In this document: positions 17,244 through 26,528 of the stretch, one piece after another | How the letters are laid out: every line of letters begins with the position of its first letter | Numbering within the stretch: the stretch's first letter is position 1 | Source: Prevotella sp. | GTDB taxonomy: Bacteria; Bacteroidota; Bacteroidia; Bacteroidales; Bacteroidaceae | Reading direction: 5' to 3' | Assembly (NCBI GenBank): GCA_017442825.1 | Contig: JAFRYZ010000009.1 | Location: 36,923 to 100,922 of the forward strand | DNA length: 64,000 nt | Notes under the pieces: generated by a model | What the model was told of the DNA's origin: nothing | The model's database searches: none | The model's input: only the letters and a program-made list of their open reading frames with translations | Program-made: the position numbers and the translations under genes

Positions 17244-19481
17244 ATGGCAACATGGATATGGTATCCCGGAGACTTTGAAGTATGGTTAGGTAACCGGTTT
17301 AACAACAGGCGGACGGAGAGGGGGGCGATGTTTCCTCCTTTCTGGAAGCAGGACAGTCATTGGGTGACGGTGGAGTTTTCGAAAGCTTTTACGCTGGAGG
17401 AGGCGGAGGACATTGCCATTGGTTGTGAGGGACGGTACAACCTGATGTTGGACGGGAAGTTGCAGTTCCTGGCTGGGCGCAATACCTTCACCATTCCTGC
17501 CGGAGAGCACAAACTGAACTTGAAGGTGTGGAACCAGACCTCTCCGCCAGCATTGTTTATTGACGGGAAGACCGTGAAGACCGACAGCACGTGGCTGGCA
17601 ACCTACGAGGACAAGATATGGATTGACGAGAATGGTGTTGCCCACGGGTCGGGCATCTATGTGCCTGCAGCTTCGTGGAACTTCGACAAGATGGAAACAC
17701 CGCCTTCCAACTACCAACTGGAAAGAAAGGTGCAACGGCCGGTGGGTTGCGATGAAATCGCAACAAACGGGACGGAGGGGGTAACGGGCTGCGACAAATT
17801 TGCAACAAACGGGTCGGCAAGGGAGGCAAGAAGCACCGTTGCAACAAACGGGACAGGCAGGCTTTATGACTTTGGGAAAGAGACTTTCGGCTACTTGAGG
17901 GTGAAAGGGCTGAAAGGAAGGATACGTATCTATTATGGTGAGAGCCGTGAAGAGGCGCTGGACAAAGAGCACTGCGAAACGCTGGACGTGATGGCGGGTT
18001 GCGACAAAGTCGCAACAAACGGAACGAAAAGAAACGGGACAGTAAGGGAGGCACCGAACGGGACAGCAGGGGAGGTGACGAACGACGACGGACAGCTGGG
18101 CAGTAAGGCGTTCCGCTATGTATATATAGAAACGGAAGAGGGGAGTCGTTATGACGAGGTGTATATGGAATATGAGTATGCACCTTTTGATGTTGACAAG
18201 AGTGGTTCGTTTTGTTGCAGCGATGGACTGTTGAACCAGATATGGGAGGTAGGAGCCTACACCATGGACCTGACGACGCGCGAGTTCTTTATGGACGGCA
18301 TCAAGCGTGACCGATGGACATGGAGCGGTGATGCCATACAGTCGTATCTGATGAACTACTATCTGCGTTTCGATACGGAGTGTGTGAAGCGTACCATACG
18401 TCAGTTGCGCGGTAAAGACCCCGTGACGGCACACGTCAACACGATCATGGACTATACGTTCTATTGGTTTAAGTCGGTGCTGGACTACTATCTCTACACG
18501 GGAGACATTGACTTTGTGCGGGAGATATACCCGAAGATGCAGACGCTGATGGACTATGTGCTGGGGCGGACCAACGACGATGGTATGGCAGAGGGACAAG
18601 CCGACGACTGGATTTTTGTGGATTGGGTGGATTTCCCGATGCACAAGCGAGGGGTTCTCTGTTTCGAGCAGATACTCTTCTGCAAGGCTTTGGAGACCAT
18701 GCAACGGTGTGCGGAGGAATTGCGGAGCCATCCGCTGGAGCAAGCCCCGCAGGGTAGTATCACCGATGAGGCTTATGCAGCTGATGCCGAACGCTATCGG
18801 GAGTTGGCAGAACAGTTGTGGATCAAGGTGAAAAACCTTTTCTGGGACAAGGAAAAGAAGACTTTTATGCACGCTGTTGAAGACGGGAAGATGAATGAGC
18901 AAGTGACGAAGTTCCCGAATATGTTTGCCATGATTTACGGCTTTGCCAGTGAGGAAGAACAACGGCAGATCATGGAGCGGGTGATGTTGAACCCGCAGGT
19001 GGACGCTATCACAACGCCCTACATGCGCTTCTATGAGTTGGAGGCACTCTGCAGGATGGGACGGCAGCAAGAGGTGTTGAAGGAAATACGCGATTACTGG
19101 GGCGGTATGTTAGCGGAAGGAGCCACCACGTTTTGGGAGAAATACAACCCTGGAGAGAAGGGAACAGAGCATCTGGCGATGTACGGCAGACCATACGGTA
19201 AGAGTCTCTGTCATGCGTGGGGAGCCAGTCCGGTGTATCTCTTGGGCAGGTACTATCTGGGTGTCAGTCCGCTGGCACCTGGTTATGCGGAATATGAGGT
19301 GCGCCCTGTTTTGGGTGACCTGCAATGGATGGAGGGCGCCGTACCAACACCCTTTGGCTTGATACATGTGAAGATGACCACCGACACCATCACCGTGGAG
19401 GCTGATGGCGGCAAGGGCATCTTGATTGCCCCTGACGGACAACGAATAGACATTCAAGGAAAGACAACCTATCATTATTAA
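17244..19481 (+). CDS. GH78 alpha-L-rhamnosidase without signal peptide (745 aa)
   Basis: A Bac_rhamnosid-type enzyme: N-terminal beta-sandwich domains (residues 1 to about 310), then the (alpha/alpha)6 catalytic domain with the family motif FFMDGIKRDRWTWSGD and a C-terminal beta domain (YEVRPVLGDLQWMEGAVPTPFG). It hydrolyses terminal alpha-L-rhamnose. It starts MATWIWYPG with no signal peptide, so it probably acts in the cytoplasm on imported oligosaccharide; the MFS transporter just upstream supports that. Two regions of the N-terminal part (17747-17854 and 17999-18064) are in-frame repeat insertions encoding CDxxATNGT-type peptides. The GH127-GH141-GH78 order resembles BT1003-BT1002-BT1001 of B. 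thetaiotaomicron (from memory). It ends 6 bp before the GH43 gene. Confidence 0.85.
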   Translation: MATWIWYPGDFEVWLGNRFNNRRTERGAMFPPFWKQDSHWVTVEFSKAFTLEEAEDIAIGCEGRYNLMLDGKLQFLAGRNTFTIPAGEHKLNLKVWNQTSPPALFIDGKTVKTDSTWLATYEDKIWIDENGVAHGSGIYVPAASWNFDKMETPPSNYQLERKVQRPVGCDEIATNGTEGVTGCDKFATNGSAREARSTVATNGTGRLYDFGKETFGYLRVKGLKGRIRIYYGESREEALDKEHCETLDVMAGCDKVATNGTKRNGTVREAPNGTAGEVTNDDGQLGSKAFRYVYIETEEGSRYDEVYMEYEYAPFDVDKSGSFCCSDGLLNQIWEVGAYTMDLTTREFFMDGIKRDRWTWSGDAIQSYLMNYYLRFDTECVKRTIRQLRGKDPVTAHVNTIMDYTFYWFKSVLDYYLYTGDIDFVREIYPKMQTLMDYVLGRTNDDGMAEGQADDWIFVDWVDFPMHKRGVLCFEQILFCKALETMQRCAEELRSHPLEQAPQGSITDEAYAADAERYRELAEQLWIKVKNLFWDKEKKTFMHAVEDGKMNEQVTKFPNMFAMIYGFASEEEQRQIMERVMLNPQVDAITTPYMRFYELEALCRMGRQQEVLKEIRDYWGGMLAEGATTFWEKYNPGEKGTEHLAMYGRPYGKSLCHAWGASPVYLLGRYYLGVSPLAPGYAEYEVRPVLGDLQWMEGAVPTPFGLIHVKMTTDTITVEADGGKGILIAPDGQRIDIQGKTTYHY
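17747..17854 (+). repeat. In-frame hairpin element, three copies, inside GH78
   Basis: Copies at 17747-17773, 17789-17815 and (truncated) 17838-17854 carry TTGCGA-N5-TCGCAA (or the variant CTGCGA-N5-TTGCAA), then ACAAACGGGAC. In frame they encode CDEIATNGT, CDKFATNGS and VATNGT. The same element occurs at 17999 and in the second GH78 gene at 24660. Confidence 0.85.
17999..18064 (+). repeat. In-frame hairpin element, fourth copy in GH78
   Basis: TTGCGA-CAAAG-TCGCAA followed by ACAAACGGAAC (17999-18025), encoding CDKVATNGT, then two partial tails AACGGGAC (18033-18040, 18057-18064). Confidence 0.8.
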
Positions 19482-19487
19482 AGTGAG

Positions 19488-20396
19488 ATGAAGAAGCATA
19501 CCTTATTATATTTAGTCTTCGTGGGTTTACTGATGTGTGCCTGCAAGAGTGAGGTTTTTGTTTATTCCTCCTTTCACGAGCCAGCCACCGACGGCCTGCG
19601 CTTCCTGACCAGTAAGGACGGCATACACTGGGATTCGATACCCGGCACATGGCTGACGCCGGCAGTGGGAAAGCAGCGTGTGATGCGTGACCCCAGCATA
19701 CAGTCCACCCCCGACGGCACTTTCCATCTGGTGTGGACTTCCAGTTGGAGAGGAGACCTGGGTTTCGGCTATGCCTCGTCGAAAGACCTGAAGCACTGGA
19801 CGAAAGAAGAGTTTATTCCCGTGATGACCGATACGACGACCGTCAATGTGTGGGCACCAGAGCTGTTCTGGGATGATACCCGAAAGGAGATGATGGTGAT
19901 TTGGGCAAGTTGCATTCCGGGGAAATTTGCCCGTGGCATTGAGGACGAGAAGAACAACCACCGTCTGTATTACACGACCACCAGGGATTTCAAGACCTTT
20001 GCTCCGGCACAGTTGCTGATAGACCCCGGTTTCAGTAGCATCGATGCTACGTTGGTGAAGCGCGGTGAGCGTGACTATGTGATGGTGTTGAAAGACAACA
20101 CCCGCCCTGAGCGTGACCTGAAGATTGCTACGGCACGAGATCCGCGTGGCCCGTGGAGTGCTGCCGGTCCTGCTTTTACGGAGAAACTGACCGAAGGACC
20201 GGCGACAGTACGGGTGAAAGAAGGGTGGGTGATTTACTACGACCGCTACGGCAACAAAGATTTTGGAGCTGTTTTCACAAAAGACTTCAAATCTTTTGAA
20301 GATTGGTCGAAGAAGGTCAGCATTCCTCCCTTGCACAAGCATGGAACTATCTTCAAGGCGAAACGAATCATCGTAGATGATTTAATTCATAATTGA
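19488..20396 (+). CDS. GH43-type five-bladed propeller glycosidase, probable arabinosidase lipoprotein
   Basis: 302 residues with a lipoprotein-like signal (LVFVGLLMCAC). GH43/clan GH-F propeller signatures: RDPSI with base candidate D68, NVWAPELFWDD in blade 2 or 3, and LTEGPATV with acid candidate E236. The likely activity is removal of an arabinose residue from pectin, possibly arabinopyranose or arabinofuranose of RG-II; the exact linkage cannot be read from sequence. It begins 6 bp after GH78, so it is cotranscribed. The last residues (DDLIHN) and the stop are encoded by the AATTCATAATTGATT repeat, as also seen at the end of GH141. Confidence 0.75.
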   Translation: MKKHTLLYLVFVGLLMCACKSEVFVYSSFHEPATDGLRFLTSKDGIHWDSIPGTWLTPAVGKQRVMRDPSIQSTPDGTFHLVWTSSWRGDLGFGYASSKDLKHWTKEEFIPVMTDTTTVNVWAPELFWDDTRKEMMVIWASCIPGKFARGIEDEKNNHRLYYTTTRDFKTFAPAQLLIDPGFSSIDATLVKRGERDYVMVLKDNTRPERDLKIATARDPRGPWSAAGPAFTEKLTEGPATVRVKEGWVIYYDRYGNKDFGAVFTKDFKSFEDWSKKVSIPPLHKHGTIFKAKRIIVDDLIHN

Positions 20397-20599
20397 TTCA
20401 ACTTTCGGAAGTTAAAAGGGAGTTAAAAAGGAGTTAAAAAGGAGTTAAATGGACATCAGAACCTCCAAATAAAGAAAAGTATCGTCCCTTTCACTCCAGC
20501 AGCGAAGCTGCTAACTCCCCTTCCATTCCTTTCCACTCCAAAGTTGAGCAATAAGCGAAACTTGAATAATTGATAATTGAAACACAATGATTATAACGT
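20397..20599. repeat. Spacer with GGAGTTAAA units and a perfect hairpin
   Basis: Three GGAGTTAAA-type units (20413-20450), a perfect AGCAGC-GAA-GCTGCT hairpin (20498-20512), CACTCC/ACTCC repeats and an AATTGATAATTG element directly before the next gene. No ORF seen. Confidence 0.6.
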
Positions 20600-23500
20600 A
20601 TGAATAGACCTTTTTTATGTGTTCTTATTACGCTGATAGTTGCTGTATCTGCAACGGCACAAGTACACTATAGCGGTAGCCAGTTGAGTAATCCCAACCG
20701 GCATGACGGAGGCTTGTCGCCTGTAGTTGGTGTGCACAACATTCAGGTGATGCGTGCCAACCGGGAACATCCGGCAGCAGAGAATGGCGGTGGGTGGACG
20801 TATAACCACCAGCCGATGATGGCATATTGGAACGGACGGTTCTGGTTGCACTACCTCAGTGACCCGAAAGACGAGCAGGTTCCGCCATCACGCACGCTTC
20901 TCTTGTCGAGTGCCGATGGCTATACATGGACGACGCCTGAGATTCTTTTTCCCGAATACGACGTGCCGGAAGGGTTTAAAAAAGCTGGCGTTGAGGGTGA
21001 AGCCCACAACTTGAAAGCGGTGATGCACCAGCGACAAGGTTTTTACGTATCGAAAGACAACCACCTCTATGCGTTAGGAGGTTATGGTGTCTGCCTGAAC
21101 AAGAAAGACCACAACAACGACGGTAACGGCATAGGGCGCGTTATCCGTGAGATTAAGCGTGACGGGTCGTTAGGAAAAATCTATTTCATCTACTATAACC
21201 ACGATTTCAACGAAAAAAATACCGATTTCCCCTATTATAAGAAAGGTGACAAATACCTGCGTAAAGCTTGTGAAGAAATTCTTTCCAATCCCCGCATGCT
21301 GATGGGATGGGTAGAGGAAGCCGACCGCAACGAACCCCTGATACCCTTGCAGAAACCCTATAAAGCCTATTGCGACTATACTCTTCCTGACGGAAGGCTG
21401 GTTGCTTTGTGGAAACATGCGCTGACCAGCATCAGCAGTGATGGCGGAAAGACATGGTCGGAGCCTGTTGAGCGTGCACCTGGATTTGTCAACAGCAATG
21501 CGAAGATATGGGGACAGCGGTTGAGTGACGGCTCGTATGCCACCATCTATAATCCTTCCGAGTTCCGTTGGCCGTTAGGCATTTCCCTGTCGGAAGACGG
21601 ACTGGACTATACGACGTTGAACCTCGTTTGCGGTGAGGTGCCGCCGATGCGCTATGGCGGCAACTACAAGAGTTACGGTCCGCAGTATGTGCGCGGCATC
21701 TTGGAAGGCAACGGTATGCCAAAAGACAGCGATCTGTGGGTGACCTGGTCGATGAACAAGGAGGATATGTGGGTATCGCACATCCCTGTTCCCGTACGGA
21801 CAACTGCCCATGCCCATGCTGCCGATGACTTCAGTAAAATAGGACGAATAGCAGAACTCTCACAATGGAACATCTATTCACCGAAGTGGGCACCCGTCAG
21901 TCTTGATGGACAATGGCTGGTGCTGGCAGATGAAGACCCGTTTGACTATGCCCGTGTGGAGCGGAAGATACCAGCTACGAGTGAGTTGAAGGTATCCTTC
22001 GACCTGCAGGCAGCACAAGACGACCAGGGATTGTTGCAGATAGAGTTCTTGGACGAGGCAGGAACCGCCTGTTCGCGCATAGAACTGACTGCCGAAGGCA
22101 TCATGCAGGCAAAGGGTGGAGCTCGTTATGGCGGACTGGGCAAGTACGAGGCAGGCAAGGTCTATCATATTGAGGTGGAGTTATCGGTAAGCAAACGTAC
22201 TGCCACTTTCTTTGTGGACGGTAAAAAAGCCGGTCAGCGTATGTTCTATGCTCCTGTGAAAGCCATCGAGCGCATCATGTTCCGTACAGGCAGTCAGCGT
22301 ACTTTCCCCGATGTGGATACACCGGCAGACTGGGATGGCATCTTGGACCATGCCGGTGAGCATGCCCCCAAAGCCGTCTTCCGCATCGCTCACGTGAAGA
22401 CCGTTTCAACAGACGAGAATGTCGGTGCTGCTTTTCTGAAATACGAAGACTTCAAGCATTATGTCGATGACTTCAACACGATGGAGCCCGAAGGCATCGT
22501 CCAGGCGATACCCAACGGTAAGGCTTGGGAGTGGATGAAGGAGAATGTGCCGCTGTTTGAATGTTCGCAAAAAAACTTTGAAGAAATCTATTGGTTTCGT
22601 TGGTGGACCTTGCGCAAGCATCTGCGCAAGACCGATGACGGCAAGTATGCCATGACGGAGTTTCTCGTCAACCGCAGCTATGCGGACAAATACAATCTCA
22701 TTGCCTCGGGAGTAGGGCATCATATCCATGAGGCTCGATGGTTGCGCAATCCGAAGTATCTCGATGAGGTGATGGAAACGTGGTATCGCGGTAACGGCGG
22801 ACAGCCGATGAAGAAGATTTGGAACTACAGTTCGTGGATGCCCGCTTCGTTGTGGGACCGTTATCTCGTGGATGGTCGCAAAGACTGGATTATCGGTATG
22901 CTTCCCGACTTGGAACGTGAATACCAGCATTGGGATACCACCCATCGGTGGATAGAGGATGGACAACGAACCCTCTTCTGGCAAGCCGACGTACAGGACG
23001 CGATGGAGGAAACCATCAGTGGCGGCAGGAAAAAGCAGTATGCCCGTCCGAGCATCAACAGCTATATGTACGGCAATGCCCGTGCGATAGCCCATATCGC
23101 AGCCTTGAAAGGTGATGAAGCCTTGGCACAGACCTACAACCAACATGCCGACACCATCAAGACGTTGGTGGAGCGTCGCCTGTGGAACGGAAAACAGCAG
23201 TTTTTCGAGACCCTCCGTAAAGACTCCTCGTCGAATGTGCGTGAGGCTATCGGTTTTCTGCCTTGGTATTTCAACCTGCCCAGTCGTGATGTGCGTTATG
23301 AGAATGCCTGGCTCCAGTTGGCAGATGTGGAAGGTTTCAGTGCCCCGTATGGGTTGACAACGGCAGAAAGGCGTCATCCGCAATTTCGTTCGCATGGTGT
23401 AGGAAAATGTGAATGGGACGGTGCCGTTTGGCCTTTTGCCACCAGTCAGACGCTCACAGCCCTTGCCAACTACCTTTACGAACGGCGTAGCAACCAGATT

Positions 23501-23935
23501 TATCCGAAGTTGAACCAAGTTGTCCAGATGGATTCCGTCTTTTTCGATGAAATGGAGAAATATGTGCAGAGTCAGCACATGCGCGGTAAACCCTATATCG
23601 GCGAATATCTCGATGAAACCACAGGTTTTTGGTTGAAAGGAGACCAAGAACGCTCACGTTATTATAATCATTCCACTTTTTGCGACCTTGTCATCAGCGG
23701 ACTCGTCGGTCTGCGCCCGCAAGCAGGTAACAAGTTGCAGGTGTGTCCATTGATTCCTCAGGGGAAATGGGACTGGTTCTGTTTGGATCGTGTACGCTAT
23801 CACGGTCATGACATCACTATCCTTTGGGACAAGGACGGTTCCCGTTACCATGTGGGCAAGGGATTTTTCATCTTTGTCGATGGAGAAAAGAAAGCCCATC
23901 GTGAAATCTTAAACTGGCTGTCATGCGAACTATAA
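20600..23935 (+). CDS. GH143-GH142 bifunctional RG-II enzyme (DHA hydrolase plus beta-L-arabinofuranosidase), BT1020-like
   Basis: 1,111 residues with signal peptide 1-21. Residues about 45-390 form a sialidase-like propeller (WTYNHQPMMAYWNGRFWLHYLSD; LSSADGYTWTTPE; ISSDGGKTWSEP), matching GH143. About 410-610 is a jelly-roll segment (DLQAAQDDQGLLQIEFLDE). About 640-1100 is an MGH1/GH63-like (alpha/alpha)6 domain (WNYSSWMPASLWDR, CEWDGAVWPFATSQTL, YYNHSTFCDLVISGLVGL), matching GH142. This domain order and length match my memory of BT1020, which removes chain D: GH142 takes beta-L-Araf and GH143 takes DHA. No insertion of repeat type is seen. The 3' end overlaps the next GH78 start by 13 bp, so the two are translationally linked. 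Confidence 0.8.
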   Translation: MNRPFLCVLITLIVAVSATAQVHYSGSQLSNPNRHDGGLSPVVGVHNIQVMRANREHPAAENGGGWTYNHQPMMAYWNGRFWLHYLSDPKDEQVPPSRTLLLSSADGYTWTTPEILFPEYDVPEGFKKAGVEGEAHNLKAVMHQRQGFYVSKDNHLYALGGYGVCLNKKDHNNDGNGIGRVIREIKRDGSLGKIYFIYYNHDFNEKNTDFPYYKKGDKYLRKACEEILSNPRMLMGWVEEADRNEPLIPLQKPYKAYCDYTLPDGRLVALWKHALTSISSDGGKTWSEPVERAPGFVNSNAKIWGQRLSDGSYATIYNPSEFRWPLGISLSEDGLDYTTLNLVCGEVPPMRYGGNYKSYGPQYVRGILEGNGMPKDSDLWVTWSMNKEDMWVSHIPVPVRTTAHAHAADDFSKIGRIAELSQWNIYSPKWAPVSLDGQWLVLADEDPFDYARVERKIPATSELKVSFDLQAAQDDQGLLQIEFLDEAGTACSRIELTAEGIMQAKGGARYGGLGKYEAGKVYHIEVELSVSKRTATFFVDGKKAGQRMFYAPVKAIERIMFRTGSQRTFPDVDTPADWDGILDHAGEHAPKAVFRIAHVKTVSTDENVGAAFLKYEDFKHYVDDFNTMEPEGIVQAIPNGKAWEWMKENVPLFECSQKNFEEIYWFRWWTLRKHLRKTDDGKYAMTEFLVNRSYADKYNLIASGVGHHIHEARWLRNPKYLDEVMETWYRGNGGQPMKKIWNYSSWMPASLWDRYLVDGRKDWIIGMLPDLEREYQHWDTTHRWIEDGQRTLFWQADVQDAMEETISGGRKKQYARPSINSYMYGNARAIAHIAALKGDEALAQTYNQHADTIKTLVERRLWNGKQQFFETLRKDSSSNVREAIGFLPWYFNLPSRDVRYENAWLQLADVEGFSAPYGLTTAERRHPQFRSHGVGKCEWDGAVWPFATSQTLTALANYLYERRSNQIYPKLNQVVQMDSVFFDEMEKYVQSQHMRGKPYIGEYLDETTGFWLKGDQERSRYYNHSTFCDLVISGLVGLRPQAGNKLQVCPLIPQGKWDWFCLDRVRYHGHDITILWDKDGSRYHVGKGFFIFVDGEKKAHREILNWLSCEL

Positions 23936-26346
23936 AGAGCCTTTTTCTGTTTTTTGTCCTGTCTGGTATAGCTCTTCCTGTTGAGGCGCAGCAATGGATA
24001 GGTGCCATCACAAAGGCAGATGCCCACATCCCGGACGGTCGTTCCTTCTCCGGCGGGAAGTTGAAAGGGCAGGCAAAGCTGTTATGGGAGGGTGTTGACA
24101 GTTTGTCGCGGCGCAGTATCGTCGTTGCCAAGACCTTCAAGGCACAAGGCGTTGTGCGGAAAGCAGAGGCGAAGATCTGTGGATTGGGTTTCTATGAGTT
24201 TACCATCAATGGAGAGAAGGTAGGCGAGTCTGTGTTTGCCCCTTTGTGGAGCGACTACGACAAGACAGTATGGTATAACACCTACGACGTAACGAAACAG
24301 TTGAAGAAAGGGAAGAACAGCCTTGCCGTGCTGTTGGGCAACGGCTTCTATAACGAGCAGGGCGGAAGGTATGCCAAGATGCGCATCTCTTTCGGTCCGC
24401 CCACTCTTTGGTTGGATATGACGGTGACGTATCAAAACGGTACTACCGAACATATTGTCAGTGACGGCTCGTGGGCGTATAGGTCCAGTCCGATTACCTT
24501 CAACAGCATCTATGGTGGCGAGGACTACGATGCACGGCTAGAAGGAACAGGCAACTGGCAACCGGTAGTGGTGCAAGAAGGACCGAAAGGAGTACTTCGC
24601 GAACAGATTGCCGAGCCCGTGAAAATCATGGAGCGGTTCGGGGTTGTTCGTTTAGTATGTTGCGATACAATCGCAACAAACGGGACACAAAAGCAAGATG
24701 GGGACGCAATCGCAACCAACTGGACGAAGAAGGTAGGAAGGAAAGCGCCTTTTGTAGTTTTCGACATGGGGCAGAACCTGGCAGGTTTTCCAGAGATTAC
24801 CGTCAATGGGAAGGCTGGACAGACGGTGAAGCTCATGGTTGGCGAGACGTTGACAGCCGACGGGCATGTGAACCAACGACAGACAGGTCGTCCACATTAT
24901 TATGTCTATACGTTGAAGGGAGAGGGTGTGGAAACATGGCATCCACATTTCTCCTATTACGGTTTTCGTTATATTGAGGTAGAAGGTGCCGATTGTTCTG
25001 TCTTGGGTGGAAAGCAGACAGACCAGCAGTTGCCACAGTTGCTGGATTTGAAATCTTGTTTTGTATATAACAGTGCCCGTAAAATAGGAGAATTTGAATG
25101 TTCCAATCCGCTTTTCAATGAGACCTACCGCATCATCGACCGTGCCATCCGCAGCAATTGGCAGGGCGTATGGACCGATTGTCCGCACCGTGAGAAGTTG
25201 GGGTGGCTGGAACAAGACTGGCTGAACGGGGAGGGTCTCATCTACAACTACGACTGCCGTAGGATGATAGAACAGACCATGCAGGTCGTTGCCGATGCCC
25301 AGCATGCCGACGGCAGTATGCCAGAGATAGCGCCCGAATATACCGTTTTCGAAGGTTCGTGGGCGAAACCATTTTTGGAGTCGCCGGAGTGGGGCGGTGC
25401 CTTGGTGGCACTTCCCATGCTCTACAGGAGCTATTACGGTGACGACAAGCTGATACAGCGCTACTACGACCACATGAAACGGTATGTCGATTACCTTCAT
25501 ACGCAGGACTCCTGCTATATCCTGAACCAAGGACTCGGCGACTGGTATGACTACGGTGAAGGGAAGGCTGGCTTTTCCAAGAATACACCCGTGACTTTGG
25601 TGGCAACAGCCCACTATGCCCTGTGGACCTACTACACGGCTTTTGCCGCAGAACAGTTGGGCAAGGCTGGGGATGTGGAAACGTTGAAAGCCCGCACCAG
25701 GAAGATTATTGATGCCTTCAACAAGGAGTTCTATCATCCCGACACCCATCAATATGGTACAGGCAGTCAGGCTTCCAATGCCATTCCCCTTTCCTTAGGT
25801 TTCGTTCCGAAGGAATTGAAAGACTCCGTTTTGGCTCAGCTGGTGGCAGATATCCATGCCCATGGCGACCGTTTGACGACAGGCGATGTCGGTACGCGCT
25901 ACCTGTTCGATGCTCTATGGAAAAACCATCAAGGCGAACTCTTTTATAAAATACTGAACCACTACGATGTGCCCGGCTACGGCTATCAGATTAAGAAAGG
26001 AGCCACGACGCTTACCGAACAATGGAATCCAGAACATGGTGCTTCGCAAAACCACTTCATGATGGCACATGTCAACAACCATCTGATACCCCACATCGTA
26101 GGCATTGACATCATCAAAGGTAAGGTTGCCGTGATTCGTCCGCATGTATTGGGCGACATGACCTGGGCACGCGGAGCTACCGAGGTGAACGGTAGGCGTG
26201 TAGCCGTCAGTTGGAAGGTGGAAGACGGCAAGTTCATCATCGACATCGACGTTCCTAACCCCGTTCTTCTTAGGTTGCCTTCAGGTAAACGTATCGAGGT
26301 GACCACGCCCGGACACCATCAGTATGTGGAAGTTTGGAAGAGATGA
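23923..26346 (+). CDS. GH78 alpha-L-rhamnosidase (807 aa), exported
   Basis: Signal peptide 1-22 (FLFFVLSGIALPVEAQ). An N-terminal Bac_rhamnosid_N-like domain (GLGFYEFTINGEKVGESVFAPLWSDYDKTVWYNTYDVT), a second beta domain (FDMGQNLAGFPEI), then the (alpha/alpha)6 catalytic domain with TDCPHREKLGWLEQDWL (E of the REK motif as probable acid) and the conserved GATTLTEQWNPEHGASQNHFM near the end. It hydrolyses alpha-L-rhamnose; which RG-II side chain is not determinable. Residues about 246-268 are an in-frame repeat insertion of the TTGCGA-N5-TCGCAA type also present in the other GH78 gene. The 5' end overlaps the GH143-GH142 gene. Confidence 0.85.
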   Translation: MRTIKSLFLFFVLSGIALPVEAQQWIGAITKADAHIPDGRSFSGGKLKGQAKLLWEGVDSLSRRSIVVAKTFKAQGVVRKAEAKICGLGFYEFTINGEKVGESVFAPLWSDYDKTVWYNTYDVTKQLKKGKNSLAVLLGNGFYNEQGGRYAKMRISFGPPTLWLDMTVTYQNGTTEHIVSDGSWAYRSSPITFNSIYGGEDYDARLEGTGNWQPVVVQEGPKGVLREQIAEPVKIMERFGVVRLVCCDTIATNGTQKQDGDAIATNWTKKVGRKAPFVVFDMGQNLAGFPEITVNGKAGQTVKLMVGETLTADGHVNQRQTGRPHYYVYTLKGEGVETWHPHFSYYGFRYIEVEGADCSVLGGKQTDQQLPQLLDLKSCFVYNSARKIGEFECSNPLFNETYRIIDRAIRSNWQGVWTDCPHREKLGWLEQDWLNGEGLIYNYDCRRMIEQTMQVVADAQHADGSMPEIAPEYTVFEGSWAKPFLESPEWGGALVALPMLYRSYYGDDKLIQRYYDHMKRYVDYLHTQDSCYILNQGLGDWYDYGEGKAGFSKNTPVTLVATAHYALWTYYTAFAAEQLGKAGDVETLKARTRKIIDAFNKEFYHPDTHQYGTGSQASNAIPLSLGFVPKELKDSVLAQLVADIHAHGDRLTTGDVGTRYLFDALWKNHQGELFYKILNHYDVPGYGYQIKKGATTLTEQWNPEHGASQNHFMMAHVNNHLIPHIVGIDIIKGKVAVIRPHVLGDMTWARGATEVNGRRVAVSWKVEDGKFIIDIDVPNPVLLRLPSGKRIEVTTPGHHQYVEVWKR
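24660..24725 (+). repeat. In-frame hairpin element in second GH78
   Basis: A full copy TTGCGA-TACAA-TCGCAA plus ACAAACGGGAC (24660-24686) encodes CDTIATNGT. A degenerate copy (24703-24725) encodes DAIATNWT. Same element as 17747-18025. Confidence 0.85.
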
Positions 26347-26528
26347 GAGTCTAGAGATGAGAGTTTAGAGACTAGAGTTCTTTCAGTCGCTTCGCTTTGT
26401 GTAATCGGCTCTGCCGCTTCGCTAGTCGAAGAAAGCGAGCAAGCTCGAACGAGAGACGAGAGTCTAGAGATGAGAGTCGAGAGACTAGAGTTTAGAGATG
26501 AGAGTTAAATGAAATAAACGATAGAAAG
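26347..26528. repeat. Spacer of GAGAGTCTAGAGAT-type repeats
   Basis: Two runs of (T)AGAGATGAGAGT(C/T)(T)AGAG units flank a TCGCTTCGCTTTG...AGCAAGCTCGAACGAG segment related to 560-620. The run type is the complement of the in-frame repeat found at 47500-47562. No gene. Confidence 0.6.

Noticed and set aside
17747-18064. Frameshift or pseudogene in GH78
   Set aside because: The inserts are in frame and all family motifs downstream are intact.
17286-19070. 594-aa open frame antisense to GH78, and similar long antisense frames (10810-11709, 11791-12771, 22406-23647, 24652-25752, 39852-41147)
   Set aside because: They mirror the codon pattern of well-recognised glycosidase genes on the other strand and show no signal peptide, fold motif or start context.
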